Of a DNA stretch of 64,000 nucleotides, positions 1 through 8,842 are shown piece by piece. The translations under genes and the position numbers were made by a program. Below the pieces are notes generated by a model. That model was not told the origin of the DNA. It saw only the letters and a list, made by a program, of their open reading frames with translations, and did no database searches. The DNA comes from Pelagibacterales bacterium SAG-MED49 (GTDB lineage Bacteria; Pseudomonadota; Alphaproteobacteria; Pelagibacterales; Pelagibacteraceae): contig JACWEQ010000003.1 of assembly GCA_014653365.1 (NCBI GenBank), positions 1-64,000 of the forward strand, written 5' to 3'. How positions within the stretch are numbered: the first letter of the stretch is position 1; each line of letters starts with the position of its first letter.

Positions 1-788
1 TAATAATTCGAAATAGAAATTTAAGATTTAAAATACCCTTAAATTTTGAAAGCTATTTTAAGAATAAAAAAATAGTTAAAGTAGGGAGATTTTCTAAATA
101 TTTAATTATATATTTTTTTAAAGGGAGTTATTGTTTAATCCATTTAGGTATGTCGGGTACAATTCATATTGTTGATAATAAATCCATTAAAAATTTTACT
201 AACAGTAGTTTTTATAATTCACCTTATCTCCCAAAAAAACATAACCATGTAGAAATAATTTTTGATAATTTCAAAATTATTTATAATGATCCAAGAAGAT
301 TTGGTTTTTTTCAACTTATTAAAAATAGTTTAAATTTAAAAAAAAGATTTAATCATTTAGGTCCAGAGCCATTTGATCCAAATTTTAATCTGACTTATGT
401 TTTTAAATTTTTTAAGGGTAAAAATAAAGATATAAAAAGCTTTTTACTCGATCAAAAATTTGTATCAGGAATAGGTAATATATATGCAAGTGAAATATTA
501 TTTTTAAGTAAAATAAATCCATGTAAAAAAGTAAGAGTATTAAGTAAAAAAGAATGTCAAAAAATTATATTAAATTCCAAAAAAATTCTTTTAAAAGCAA
601 TTGCAAAAGGAGGTTCTAGTATTAGAGATTTTAAGGATACTTCAGGGTCAAAAGGTGGATTTCAAAATGAATTTAAAGTTTATCAGCAAGAAGGTGAGAG
701 GTGTAAAAATTTAGGATGTTTTGATCTTATAAAAAAAAAGATAATCGGTAATAGGTCGACTTTTTTTTGTAATTCTTGTCAAAAATAA
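1..788 (+). CDS. mutM: formamidopyrimidine-DNA glycosylase, 5' end missing
   Basis: Base-excision repair glycosylase/AP lyase that removes oxidised purines such as 8-oxoguanine. The reading frame is open from base 3, the first complete codon, so the gene runs off the left edge. The catalytic N-terminal Pro and Glu are therefore outside the window. Visible family marks are a GRFSKYL segment (the family's RRGKYL region, with the conserved Lys), HLGMSG, the DPRRFG loop, the helix-two-turn-helix region around SGIGNIYASEILF, and a C-terminal zinc finger. In that finger the first Cys pair is spaced C-x4-C (CKNLGC) rather than the usual C-x2-C, and the last pair is CNSC. The ATG at 150 lies inside the gene and is not the real start. 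rpsT follows after 50 bases. Confidence 0.93.
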   Translation, partial: IIRNRNLRFKIPLNFESYFKNKKIVKVGRFSKYLIIYFFKGSYCLIHLGMSGTIHIVDNKSIKNFTNSSFYNSPYLPKKHNHVEIIFDNFKIIYNDPRRFGFFQLIKNSLNLKKRFNHLGPEPFDPNFNLTYVFKFFKGKNKDIKSFLLDQKFVSGIGNIYASEILFLSKINPCKKVRVLSKKECQKIILNSKKILLKAIAKGGSSIRDFKDTSGSKGGFQNEFKVYQQEGERCKNLGCFDLIKKKIIGNRSTFFCNSCQK

Positions 789-838
789 ACAATTATTTTA
801 TTGACCACCATAAATTCTCAAGTTATACCCCTGCGGAT

Positions 839-1099
839 ATGGCAAACACAAAATCAGCAATTAAGAGAATTAGAAGAATTTCTAAGCAAACAGCCGTTAA
901 TAAGGCAAGAAAAAGTAGATTTAGAAACGCTCTTAAAAAAATGAACTTTTTAATTGAAGACAAGAAGAAAGAAGAGGCTCTTAAATTTCTGCCAAAATTA
1001 AATTCGGAGCTAATGAAAATTGCAAAGACAGGCATAATTAAAAAAGAAAATGCTTCAAGAAACGTTTCAAGAATAACAAAAAAAATTTCTACAATCTAA
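839..1099 (+). CDS. rpsT: 30S ribosomal protein S20
   Basis: Primary 16S rRNA-binding protein of the small subunit. The 86-residue product starting MANTKSAIKRIRR has the expected S20 length and the basic two-helix pattern with RKSRFRNALKK and a KKENASRNVSRI tail. The ATG at 839 was chosen because MANTKSA is the conserved S20 N-terminus. In-frame upstream codons overlap the end of mutM and add residues not found in the family. The rpsT-dnaA neighbourhood is shared with several alphaproteobacteria. Confidence 0.96.
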   Translation: MANTKSAIKRIRRISKQTAVNKARKSRFRNALKKMNFLIEDKKKEEALKFLPKLNSELMKIAKTGIIKKENASRNVSRITKKISTI

Positions 1100-1396
1100 A
1101 CGATAAATCATCCATATTTAGATAAAACAACTTTTAGTACTCACTCTATATATTAAAAAAATTTAAAAAAGTTACCACATTTAGATTTGGTAAATAATTA
1201 AGAATTATTGACTCAATCTGTGAATGATTCAATCTGTGAATGATTCAATTTACAATTTTAATTTTAAATTTAATAAACTAATTTTTTTTTGTGGTAATCA
1301 AAAACTACAATCATAGATTTTATTTTTTTTATTTTTTATTTATTAAGTTGTTGCAAATTTTTTTAAATCGTTCTAACTGAGATTCTTCTACAAGTT
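1100..1396 (+). promoter_or_regulatory. rpsT-dnaA intergenic region with 16-bp tandem repeat and AT-rich tracts
   Basis: No gene is seen here on either strand. The region holds two and a quarter tandem copies of a 16-bp unit containing CAATCTGTGAATGATT (1214-1249). It also has an inverted pair TTACCA (1172-1177) / TGGTAA (1188-1193), a third TGGTAA at 1292-1297, and long A/T runs (1255-1290 and 1318-1350). It must contain the dnaA promoter. The repeats could be binding sites for DnaA or another regulator, but no exact TTATCCACA box is present. Whether this is an origin cannot be decided from the sequence alone. Confidence 0.45.
1213..1249 (+). repeat. 16-bp tandem direct repeat upstream of dnaA
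   Basis: Two perfect copies of a 16-bp unit (1214-1229 and 1230-1245, containing AATCTGTGAATGATTC) plus the first bases of a third. Iteron-like spacing of about one and a half helical turns upstream of an initiator gene suggests protein binding, but replication slippage would give the same pattern. Confidence 0.8.
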
Positions 1397-2815
1397 ATGA
1401 ATAAATCTACAAATACAAAAAATATAAACAATTTTAAGTCTGAAAACTTTGATTGGAAGTTGGTTCAAGCTGAAATGAAAAATAAGTTGGGGCTTGATGT
1501 TTATGAGAGTTGGCTTAAAAAAATTATATTTGTTGATGAATTTAATAATTATTTATTATTATCTGTTCCAACAAGATTCATTAGAGATTGGATTACCTCA
1601 AGATATTTAGACCAAATTTTACAAATTATTCGTCTTTATAAAAAAGATATAATTAGAATTGAATTTAAAATAGACGATCAGCATAAAAATAGAAATGAAG
1701 AACAGATTATTGAAGAGCCTAATAATAGAAGTGAAAATGTTTCTTTTATAGAAGATTCTTATTTACAATATAATCGAATAGATCCTAATAAAAGATTTGA
1801 TAATTTTATCACTGGTACAAGTAATAAACTTGCTTATGAAGCATCCTTAAAAGTTTCAGAAAACATATCCCACTACAATCCTCTCTATATTTATGGTGGA
1901 GTTGGAATGGGTAAAACTCACCTTTTAAATTCTATTGGAATAGAGTTGAAAAAAAATAATAAAGTAATGTTTATATCTGCAGAACGTTTCATGTATCAAT
2001 TTGTAAAATCGATTAAGGCGAATGATATGGTTAAGTTTAAAGAATATTTTAGAAATACAGACATTTTATTGATTGATGATATTCAATTTATTAGTGGTAA
2101 AGAAGCAATGCAGGAAGAATTTTTTCATACATTTAATGCATTACTAGATAAAGGCTCACAAATTATTGTATCAGCTGATAGAGCGCCAAATAAATTATCA
2201 AGAATTCAGGATAGAATTAAATCTAGATTTTCAGGTGGTTTAGTGGTTGATATTCAAAAACCAGACCTTGAACTTAGAAAAAAAATTGTTGAAAAGAAAA
2301 CAGAGGAACTGAATAGTTTATATGTTGATCAACTCCAAGTTTCTAAAGAGATACAGGACTTTATAAGCAATGAAATTACAGCAAGTGTTAGAGAGTTAGT
2401 TGGAGCAATAAACAGAGTAGTCTCATTTTCAAGAATTTATAATAAGGTACCCAATTTATCAGAAACAAAAGTAGTTTTAAAAGACTTGCTTAATCTAGCA
2501 GAAAACAAGGTAACAATAGACTTAATACAAACAATAGTTTGTAAGTTCTTTAAAATAAGCAAAAATGAAATGTTATCATCTAGAAGATCAAGATATTTGG
2601 TAAGACCAAGACAAACAGCTATTTATTTGACAAAAATTTTAACATCAAAATCTTTGCCTGAGATAGGGAGAGAGTTTTCAAATAGAGATCATACTACCAT
2701 AATTCATTCAGTTAAAACAATTGAAAAAATTAAGGAAAAAGACTCAGAGATGGTTGATAATATTAATAAATTAAAAAATCAGATACTATATAATAATAAA
2801 GAAAATGAAATTTAA
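1397..2815 (+). CDS. dnaA: chromosomal replication initiator protein DnaA
   Basis: AAA+ ATPase that binds origin DNA, melts it and loads the helicase. The 472 residues follow the family order: N-terminal interaction domain (about 18-85), variable linker (about 90-130), AAA+ domain with Walker A GGVGMGKTH (167-175) and Walker B LLIDDIQF (214-221), and C-terminal DNA-binding domain with the signature REFSNRDHTTIIHSVKTIE (about 425-445). The ATG at 1397 gives the conserved N-terminal helix. The final 11 bases overlap dnaN, indicating a dnaA-dnaN operon with coupled translation. Confidence 0.98.
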   Translation: MNKSTNTKNINNFKSENFDWKLVQAEMKNKLGLDVYESWLKKIIFVDEFNNYLLLSVPTRFIRDWITSRYLDQILQIIRLYKKDIIRIEFKIDDQHKNRNEEQIIEEPNNRSENVSFIEDSYLQYNRIDPNKRFDNFITGTSNKLAYEASLKVSENISHYNPLYIYGGVGMGKTHLLNSIGIELKKNNKVMFISAERFMYQFVKSIKANDMVKFKEYFRNTDILLIDDIQFISGKEAMQEEFFHTFNALLDKGSQIIVSADRAPNKLSRIQDRIKSRFSGGLVVDIQKPDLELRKKIVEKKTEELNSLYVDQLQVSKEIQDFISNEITASVRELVGAINRVVSFSRIYNKVPNLSETKVVLKDLLNLAENKVTIDLIQTIVCKFFKISKNEMLSSRRSRYLVRPRQTAIYLTKILTSKSLPEIGREFSNRDHTTIIHSVKTIEKIKEKDSEMVDNINKLKNQILYNNKENEI

Positions 2816-3917
2816 CGTTAATCAACAGGATCTTCAGCAAGCTCTAAATTACTGCCAAGGTGTGATTGAAAAAAGAAGTACCCTACCAATTTTATCTAAT
2901 ATTTTATTAGATGCAAATAATTCGAAGTTAACGATAACAGCAACAGATTTGGACTTAATATTTATTCATCAGTTAAATAATGTTGAAGTAATAGAAGAAG
3001 GAAAAACAACAACAACTTCTTCAATCATGTACGATATAATAAGAAAATTTTCTTCAGGAAAAAAAATAAATCTTTCTTTAACAGACATTAGTAAATTGCA
3101 AGTAGAGTCAGAAAAATCTGTTTTTAATTTAAATTGTATTAGTGCAGCAGAATTTCCCTTAACAGATGAAAATTTTAATCAAAATGAATTTATTATCAAA
3201 TCAAAACAGCTTTTAAAATTATTAAATAAATGTAAATTTTCAGTTTCTAATGATGAAACAAGACATTATTTGAGTGGTATATATTTTCATCAAACTGAAG
3301 TTGAAGATAAAAATTACTTAACAGCTGCTGCAACTGATAGTCATAGAATGTCTATTTCAAAAATAAGATTAGATCAAAAAATTGATTTTGAGCCAATTAT
3401 ACTCCCAAAAAAAACAATTTTTCAACTATGTTCCTTATTAGATAGTTATGATGGAGATGTAAAAGTTTCTAATATTAAATCTAAGATTAAATTTGAATTA
3501 AATAATAGTATATTAATTTCAAAACTTATCGATGGAAAGTTTCCCAATTATATTCAAGTAATACCAAAAAATAATCAAAAAAAATTAGAGATAGATTTAA
3601 AACTATTTTTAAATTCAGTAGATAGAGTTGCGTCAGTTTCTTTAGATAAAAAAGATGGTGTAAAATTTATTTTATCAAAGGATACATTGGATCTTTCAGT
3701 AAATAACACAAATAGTGGCGATGGTAAGGAAACTTTGAATGTAAAATTTGATCACGATTTAGAAATAAGTTTTAACTCAAGATATTTAATTGATGTTGCC
3801 TCTCAATTAGACGGAGAAAGAGTTGAGATATTTTTTAATGATACGGGCTCACCAGCTTTAATAAAAGATCCTGGTGATTTTGATAGTATATTTGTTGTAA
3901 TGCCGATGAAAGGCTAG
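2805..3917 (+). CDS. dnaN: DNA polymerase III beta subunit (sliding clamp)
   Basis: Ring-shaped processivity clamp for the replicative polymerase. At 370 residues it has the standard clamp length, starting MKFNVNQQDLQQALN. Family marks include RSTLPILSNILL, the ATDLDL strand, an ATDSHRMS segment and the C-terminal VVMPMKG, close to the canonical VMPMRL ending. The start codon lies inside the end of dnaA, so the two are co-transcribed. Its last four bases overlap the end of the convergent plsC gene, leaving no room for a conventional terminator. Confidence 0.98.
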   Translation: MKFNVNQQDLQQALNYCQGVIEKRSTLPILSNILLDANNSKLTITATDLDLIFIHQLNNVEVIEEGKTTTTSSIMYDIIRKFSSGKKINLSLTDISKLQVESEKSVFNLNCISAAEFPLTDENFNQNEFIIKSKQLLKLLNKCKFSVSNDETRHYLSGIYFHQTEVEDKNYLTAAATDSHRMSISKIRLDQKIDFEPIILPKKTIFQLCSLLDSYDGDVKVSNIKSKIKFELNNSILISKLIDGKFPNYIQVIPKNNQKKLEIDLKLFLNSVDRVASVSLDKKDGVKFILSKDTLDLSVNNTNSGDGKETLNVKFDHDLEISFNSRYLIDVASQLDGERVEIFFNDTGSPALIKDPGDFDSIFVVMPMKG

Positions 3918-4615
3918 TTTAGCAAATCAAGCTCTTTGTAAATATTATTTTCTAAATCTTTAATAAATTCTTCCTTAGCGAGTCCAGAGCTTATAGGCTT
4001 TAAAATAGACACAGTAATCGTTCTATGGCTGATTTTTGAGCCTTTTTTAGGCCAAACGAAACCCGAGTTAATTGCAACCGGCTGACATGTAACCTTTAAT
4101 TCTTCATAAATTCTTGATGCTCCTTTTTTAAAAGGTGTTCTTTCATCTGGCAGAACTCTTGTCCCTTGTGGGAAAATTACAAGTGGTCTTTTCGAATTAT
4201 TAATTATTTTAGAGATATCTTCAAAAAAACCTAAATTATCTTTAGTAATTTTATTTCTTTTAATTGATATAGATCCAATTTTTTTCAAATACCATCCAAA
4301 AATAGGAATTAAAAGTAATTCTTTTTTAAGTATAAAAACTGGAGAATTAAAAATTGTTTGTAGATAAAATGTTTCAAACATCGACTGATGAGATGAGGCA
4401 ATAAAAAATTTTTCATTATTAATAATATTTTCTTTACCTTTAATCACAATTTTTGTTGATAAAAAAATTTTTAGACAAAAGCTAGTCCAATAACCCATTA
4501 ATTTTCCTCCGATTAAAACAATCTTTTGAGGTAAAAAAAATGCAGGTAAAAAGACTAAAGAGATAATTATTATTCCAGAAAAGAAAAAAATTGAGAATAT
4601 GACGTTTCTAATCAT
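3914..4615 (-). CDS. plsC: 1-acyl-sn-glycerol-3-phosphate acyltransferase
   Basis: Membrane acyltransferase making phosphatidic acid from lysophosphatidic acid. The 233-residue protein has a hydrophobic N-terminal segment (about 5-28) and the LPLAT blocks. The catalytic block is SSHQSMFET, so the usual H-x4-D reads H-x4-E, a variant I associate with some alphaproteobacterial members. The substrate block is FPQGTR, then a PVAINSGFVWP segment. It lies 12 bases downstream of lysA on the same strand and probably ends that operon. Assignment to the PlsC family is firm; exact acyl substrate is inferred. Confidence 0.9.
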   Translation of the reverse strand: MIRNVIFSIFFFSGIIIISLVFLPAFFLPQKIVLIGGKLMGYWTSFCLKIFLSTKIVIKGKENIINNEKFFIASSHQSMFETFYLQTIFNSPVFILKKELLLIPIFGWYLKKIGSISIKRNKITKDNLGFFEDISKIINNSKRPLVIFPQGTRVLPDERTPFKKGASRIYEELKVTCQPVAINSGFVWPKKGSKISHRTITVSILKPISSGLAKEEFIKDLENNIYKELDLLN

Positions 4616-4627
4616 TTTTATCAGAAG

Positions 4628-5842
4628 CTAAATTAAATCAACAAGCTTCTGTCTTTTATTGATTACATTAATTTTAGAGTTTTTAATAAGTATTTCTATT
4701 GGTTTTGGTCTCACATTGTAATTTGAGCTAAGTGAAATTCCATATGCCCCAACATCACAAATTACGATTAAGTCTTTTTCATCTAGTTTTTGAAAATTTT
4801 TTATAGTTAAAAATTTATCTGTGCTTTCACAGATTGGTCCAACAAATTCATAAGTTTTATTTGATATTTTTCTACTTTTAGTAGCTGGAAGTATTCTGTG
4901 TATAGAATTATATAATGCTGGTCTCATTAAATCATTCATGGCAACGTCTAGAATAATAAAATTTTTCTTATGACCTTCTTTTATATAAGTGACTTTTGAG
5001 ACTAAAATTCCTGTATTTCCTACAATAGAGCGACCAGGTTCAAAAATTATTTTAGAATTATTATTTTTTAGAAATTTTTTAATACTTAGTGAATATTTTT
5101 TTAGATTAAGTACTTTTTTATTATTTCTATAATCAATCCCCATTCCACCACCAAGGTCAATATATTCAAAAGAGTGATTAGTTTTTTTTATTATTTTGTC
5201 TAATGCTTTGAGCATATTTTCATATGGCTTAACATCAAGTATTTGACTGCCAATATGAACACTTAAACACTTTAAATTCACAAATTTGGATTTATTTATA
5301 TATTTGACCAGTTCTAAAAAATCTTTTTCACTAACTCCAAATTTATTTTCTTTTTTACCTGTGGAAATTTGACTTAAAGTTTTTGCGTCCACATTAGGAT
5401 TCAATCTAACCCCAACATTAACACTTTTTTTATTTATTTTAGCAATTCTTTCTATCTCAAAAATTTCACTTTTTGACTCAGCATTAATTAGAAGTATTTT
5501 TTTATTAATTGCATATTTAATTTCCTCAACAGTCTTGCCTACACCTGAAAAAACAATTTTATTAGGTTTAATTCCTGCTTTAAGAGCTTTCATTAATTCA
5601 CCCATAGAAACCACATCAGCACCAAGACCTAATTTTCTTATTTCACTGATTAAATTTACATTAGTATTCGATTTAATTGCAAAACAAATTAATGGAGAAA
5701 ATGATTTAAAACTTCTTTTAAAGTTATTAATATTTTCTTTAAGTTGATTATATGAGTAGCAATAAGCTGGTGTACCAAATTTTTTGGCAATACTTTGTAC
5801 TTTAATATTTTCAATCGATAGTTTTTTATTGCTATATTTCAT
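4628..5842 (-). CDS. lysA: diaminopimelate decarboxylase
   Basis: PLP enzyme of fold type III that decarboxylates meso-diaminopimelate to L-lysine, the last step of lysine synthesis. The 404 residues include the PLP lysine at about residue 57 (FAIKSN), the HIGSQ and GGGMGIDY phosphate-binding segments, EPGR, and the CESTD active-site motif contributed across the dimer. Its ATG shares one base with the stop codon of the small lipoprotein gene upstream (TAATG). dapE, another lysine-pathway gene, lies at the far right end of the window. Confidence 0.96.
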   Translation of the reverse strand: MKYSNKKLSIENIKVQSIAKKFGTPAYCYSYNQLKENINNFKRSFKSFSPLICFAIKSNTNVNLISEIRKLGLGADVVSMGELMKALKAGIKPNKIVFSGVGKTVEEIKYAINKKILLINAESKSEIFEIERIAKINKKSVNVGVRLNPNVDAKTLSQISTGKKENKFGVSEKDFLELVKYINKSKFVNLKCLSVHIGSQILDVKPYENMLKALDKIIKKTNHSFEYIDLGGGMGIDYRNNKKVLNLKKYSLSIKKFLKNNNSKIIFEPGRSIVGNTGILVSKVTYIKEGHKKNFIILDVAMNDLMRPALYNSIHRILPATKSRKISNKTYEFVGPICESTDKFLTIKNFQKLDEKDLIVICDVGAYGISLSSNYNVRPKPIEILIKNSKINVINKRQKLVDLI

Positions 5843-5973
5843 TAAGCCTTATTTTTAATGATAGTTTGAATTTTTGCTTTTTTATCAGGATCTTTATATT
5901 CAGGATCTCCCTTTTTTCCACATGAAACTAATAGGCAGCAAAGCAAGATAACTAAAGTAATTTTTTTTATCAT
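5842..5973 (-). CDS. small LptM-like lipoprotein
   Basis: A 43-residue reading frame fitted exactly between argH and lysA, overlapping argH by four bases (ATGA) and lysA by one (TAATG). The product has a lipoprotein signal peptide: basic start MIKK, hydrophobic core, lipobox LLVSC. The mature end begins CGKKGDPEY. The Cys-Gly-x-Lys-Gly start is typical of the LptM (YifL) family of tiny outer-membrane lipoproteins, which in E. coli assists maturation of the LPS transporter LptD. The argH-lipoprotein-lysA order is common in proteobacteria. The lipoprotein call is strong; the LptM function is inferred from motif and position. Confidence 0.82.
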   Translation of the reverse strand: MIKKITLVILLCCLLVSCGKKGDPEYKDPDKKAKIQTIIKNKA

Positions 5974-7361
5974 TTTTGTTTTTTATATTTCATTATCATT
6001 TTTTTAATATTATCAAAAGATGTTCCTCCATAAGATTTTTTAGAGTTTATAGAATTCTTTAAATCAAACACTTTTAAAACATCATCATTCAATTTTGGTT
6101 CAATTTTTTTTAATTCTTCCAAACTTAATTCATTGAGTTTTTTTTTCTTCTTTTCAGCCAAATTAACTACGGCAGCAGTTTTTTGATAAGCTATTCTAAA
6201 TGACATTGAATGATTTTTTACTAGATAATCTGCCAAATCTGTTGCTGTAATATAACCAGAGTTTGCGAGTTCGAGCATTCGTTTTTTGTTGGGACTAGAG
6301 TTTTTAAGTATTTCATCAAAAATCTTAAGACAATTAACTAGTGTATCATTTGATTTAAAAACAATTTCTTTGTCATCCTGAAGATCTTTGAAGTATGATA
6401 GTGGTAACCCTTTTAAAATTGTAAGCATAGAAAATAAATTTCCATAGCAGCTTCCAACTTTTCCTCTTAAATATTCTAGTAAATCAGGGTTTTTCTTTTG
6501 AGGCATTATTGATGAGCCTGTTACAACTTTATCTGATAAATTTATTAAGTTAAATCCGTCTGAATTCCAAATAATTAACTCTTCTGCAATTCTAGATATA
6601 TGCATTGAACAAACTGAAACGCTATATAAAAAATCTAAAACAAAATCTCGATCAGAAACAGTGTCAATTGAATTACTTGTTGGTCTTTTAAAACCTAGTT
6701 TTTTACTTGTATAGTTTCTATCAATATTAAAAGAGGTTCCAGCTAAAGCGGCGACACCTAAGGGGCTCTCATCTAAACTTTCTAAATTATTAATAAATCT
6801 TTTTTTATCTCTGTTAAACATCTCAACATAAGCCATTAGGTAGTGAGCAAAAGAAATAGCCTGTGCGTTTTTAAGATGAGTAAAACCAGGCATGATAGTT
6901 TCTATATTTTTTTCAGCTAATTTTAATGTACTCATTATTACCTTATCTATAGTAAAATTAATCTCTTTGGTTGCAGATCTTATCCAAATTTTAAAATCTG
7001 TAATCACTTGATCGTTTCTAGATCTTGCAATGTGAATGTAACCTGCTTCATCACCAATTATTTGAAAAAGACGTTTTTCAATATTCATATGAATGTCTTC
7101 ATATTTTTTATTAAACTCAAACTTTTTATTAGATATTTCTTTTTCTATTTTATTAAGGCCGTAGATAATTTTATTTTTAATCTTAAATGTAATGATTTTT
7201 TGTTTAAACAACATTTCAACATGTGTGATTGATCCTTGAATATCTTCTCTGTAAAGTCTTTTATCAATGTCTATAGAATTACCAATTTTTTGGAATAAAG
7301 TTGACGAGCTCTTTTTAATTCGAGTGTTCCATACTGCTTGGTTGTTTTTATTTTTTCTCAT
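5970..7361 (-). CDS. argH: argininosuccinate lyase
   Basis: Last enzyme of arginine biosynthesis, splitting argininosuccinate into arginine and fumarate. The 463-residue protein has the fumarase/aspartase superfamily signature GSSIMPQKKNPD and the conserved HIARSRNDQV segment, and starts with a WNTRIKKSS element equivalent to the usual WGGRF region. It heads a minus-strand operon argH-lipoprotein-lysA-plsC and is divergent from the thioredoxin-like gene at 7386, with only 24 bases between the two starts. Confidence 0.97.
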   Translation of the reverse strand: MRKNKNNQAVWNTRIKKSSSTLFQKIGNSIDIDKRLYREDIQGSITHVEMLFKQKIITFKIKNKIIYGLNKIEKEISNKKFEFNKKYEDIHMNIEKRLFQIIGDEAGYIHIARSRNDQVITDFKIWIRSATKEINFTIDKVIMSTLKLAEKNIETIMPGFTHLKNAQAISFAHYLMAYVEMFNRDKKRFINNLESLDESPLGVAALAGTSFNIDRNYTSKKLGFKRPTSNSIDTVSDRDFVLDFLYSVSVCSMHISRIAEELIIWNSDGFNLINLSDKVVTGSSIMPQKKNPDLLEYLRGKVGSCYGNLFSMLTILKGLPLSYFKDLQDDKEIVFKSNDTLVNCLKIFDEILKNSSPNKKRMLELANSGYITATDLADYLVKNHSMSFRIAYQKTAAVVNLAEKKKKKLNELSLEELKKIEPKLNDDVLKVFDLKNSINSKKSYGGTSFDNIKKMIMKYKKQK

Positions 7362-7385
7362 GATATGTAATTATACCTATTTAAC

Positions 7386-7895
7386 ATGAGATTTTTAATA
7401 TTATTTACTTTTTTCATTTCAAATGTCTTAGCTGACGATTTGCCTAAAATAAAAAATATAGTCATTCATAAAGACCTAAAAACTTATGATAATGTTATTT
7501 TTTTAGATCAAAAAGATAAAAAAATTAATATTGAAGATTTTAATGGAAACTTAGTTTTACTGAATTTCTGGGCAACGTGGTGTGAGCCATGTAAAGAAGA
7601 GATGCCATCCTTAGATAGACTACAAAATAACTCAGAACTTAATAATATAAAAATTTTTGCAATAAATATTAGTAAAGAAAGTTTAAAAAAAATTAATGAT
7701 TTCTTTCAAGAATTAAATATTGAACATTTAGAGCCATATTTTGATGCACCAATCACTTTAGCTAAAACACTTTCTTTAAGAGGGGTTCCAACTTCAATAC
7801 TTTTTAATAAAGAAGGCAAAGAATTTTCGAGAATTATTGGTTCAATTGATTTTGATAACTTAGAATTTATTGAATGGTTAAAAACGTACAATTAG
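7386..7895 (+). CDS. TlpA-family periplasmic thioredoxin-like protein
   Basis: The 169-residue product starts with a signal peptide (MRFLILFTFFISNVLA, about 1-16) and continues as a thioredoxin fold with active site WATWCEPCKEEMPSL and the cis-Pro element RGVPTS. This is the TlpA/ResE-like group of membrane- or periplasm-located thiol-disulfide proteins, which reduce apocytochromes or cytochrome-oxidase assembly factors. The divergent placement next to argH resembles other alphaproteobacteria. The specific partner cannot be read from sequence. Its stop overlaps the convergent HIG1-like gene by four bases. Confidence 0.88.
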   Translation: MRFLILFTFFISNVLADDLPKIKNIVIHKDLKTYDNVIFLDQKDKKINIEDFNGNLVLLNFWATWCEPCKEEMPSLDRLQNNSELNNIKIFAINISKESLKKINDFFQELNIEHLEPYFDAPITLAKTLSLRGVPTSILFNKEGKEFSRIIGSIDFDNLEFIEWLKTYN

Positions 7896-8095
7896 TCTTT
7901 AAAAAAATAAGCGAATACTACAAGAACAATTATTGCAATAAATTGTAAAAGTACTCTCCACTGCATTAATTTGTTAGAATATTTTTTACTAGTTTCGCCA
8001 CCTTTAAAAAGAGTGCCAATACCCAAAATTAAAACAACACCTACTGCCAACAAAAGAACTATTGATAGAATTTTTACAAATATTCCTGAAACCAT
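7892..8095 (-). CDS. HIG1-domain small membrane protein
   Basis: A 67-residue protein with two membrane segments (about 8-29 and 48-65) joined by a short basic loop. The second half, SNKLMQWRVLLQFIAIIVL, matches the conserved pattern of the HIG_1_N (hypoxia-induced protein) family. In mitochondria this family associates with respiratory complexes III and IV. In alphaproteobacteria it is a common inner-membrane mini-protein of uncertain role. It is divergent from the esterase gene downstream on the other strand. Confidence 0.8.
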   Translation of the reverse strand: MVSGIFVKILSIVLLLAVGVVLILGIGTLFKGGETSKKYSNKLMQWRVLLQFIAIIVLVVFAYFFKD

Positions 8096-8144
8096 ATAAT
8101 TGTTGTAGAGTGTTTTAAAAAATAAAAAACATAATTAATTGACT

Positions 8145-8795
8145 ATGACATTTTGCCTAGACTCCATAATAATAAAACCTGAAAATGGGATTGAGATAAA
8201 AAATGCTATTATTTTACTTCATGGTTATGGAGGAGATGGCAAGGATATAAGTATGTTATCTTTGAATTGGAAAAGATATATGCCAAACACAGTCTTTATT
8301 TGTCCAAATGGACATGAGGTATGTCAAATAAATCCCTCGGGTTTTCAATGGTTTGATCTTACTAAAGACGATCCTGATTACATACTTGAACAATCAATTA
8401 AAGCTGAAAATAAAATTCAAAAATTTATTAACGAGATTAAACAAGAGTTTAATTTAACAAACAATAAAATATGTTTAGCAGGATTTAGCCAGGGATGTAT
8501 GTTGTCACTAAATGTTGGTCTAATAACAGAAGAAAAGTTTTCTTGTATTGTTGGTTTTTCTGGAAAAATAATTGATCAAAATAATTTAAAAGGAAGAGTA
8601 AAAAATTTTTCAGATGTCTTATTAATCCATGGGGATGCAGATCAAGTTGTACCTTCCACATACCTATTAGAAGCTAAAGATTTTTTAATTAGAAATGGTA
8701 TAAATGTTCAAACACTATTAATCAAAAATTGTGATCACCATATTCCCATGGAGGCATCAAGTACAGCACTTAATTATATTTTAAAAAAAATTTAA
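8145..8795 (+). CDS. phospholipase/carboxylesterase family alpha/beta hydrolase
   Basis: Serine hydrolase of the Abhydrolase_2 (phospholipase/carboxylesterase) family. The 216 residues contain the oxyanion region LLHGYGGDGKD, nucleophile elbow GFSQGC, acid loop HGDADQVVP and catalytic His in CDHHIPME. The ATG at 8145 is preferred over an in-frame TTG two codons upstream. Members cleave short-chain acyl esters. The physiological substrate is unknown. Confidence 0.88.
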   Translation: MTFCLDSIIIKPENGIEIKNAIILLHGYGGDGKDISMLSLNWKRYMPNTVFICPNGHEVCQINPSGFQWFDLTKDDPDYILEQSIKAENKIQKFINEIKQEFNLTNNKICLAGFSQGCMLSLNVGLITEEKFSCIVGFSGKIIDQNNLKGRVKNFSDVLLIHGDADQVVPSTYLLEAKDFLIRNGINVQTLLIKNCDHHIPMEASSTALNYILKKI

Positions 8796-8842
8796 TATCT
8801 CTAATTATTGATAAAATTCTTTAACTGAGTTAAGATCAATTA

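Noticed and set aside
1213..1249. CRISPR-like array
   Set aside because: Repeats are directly adjacent without spacers, only two complete copies of 16 bp.
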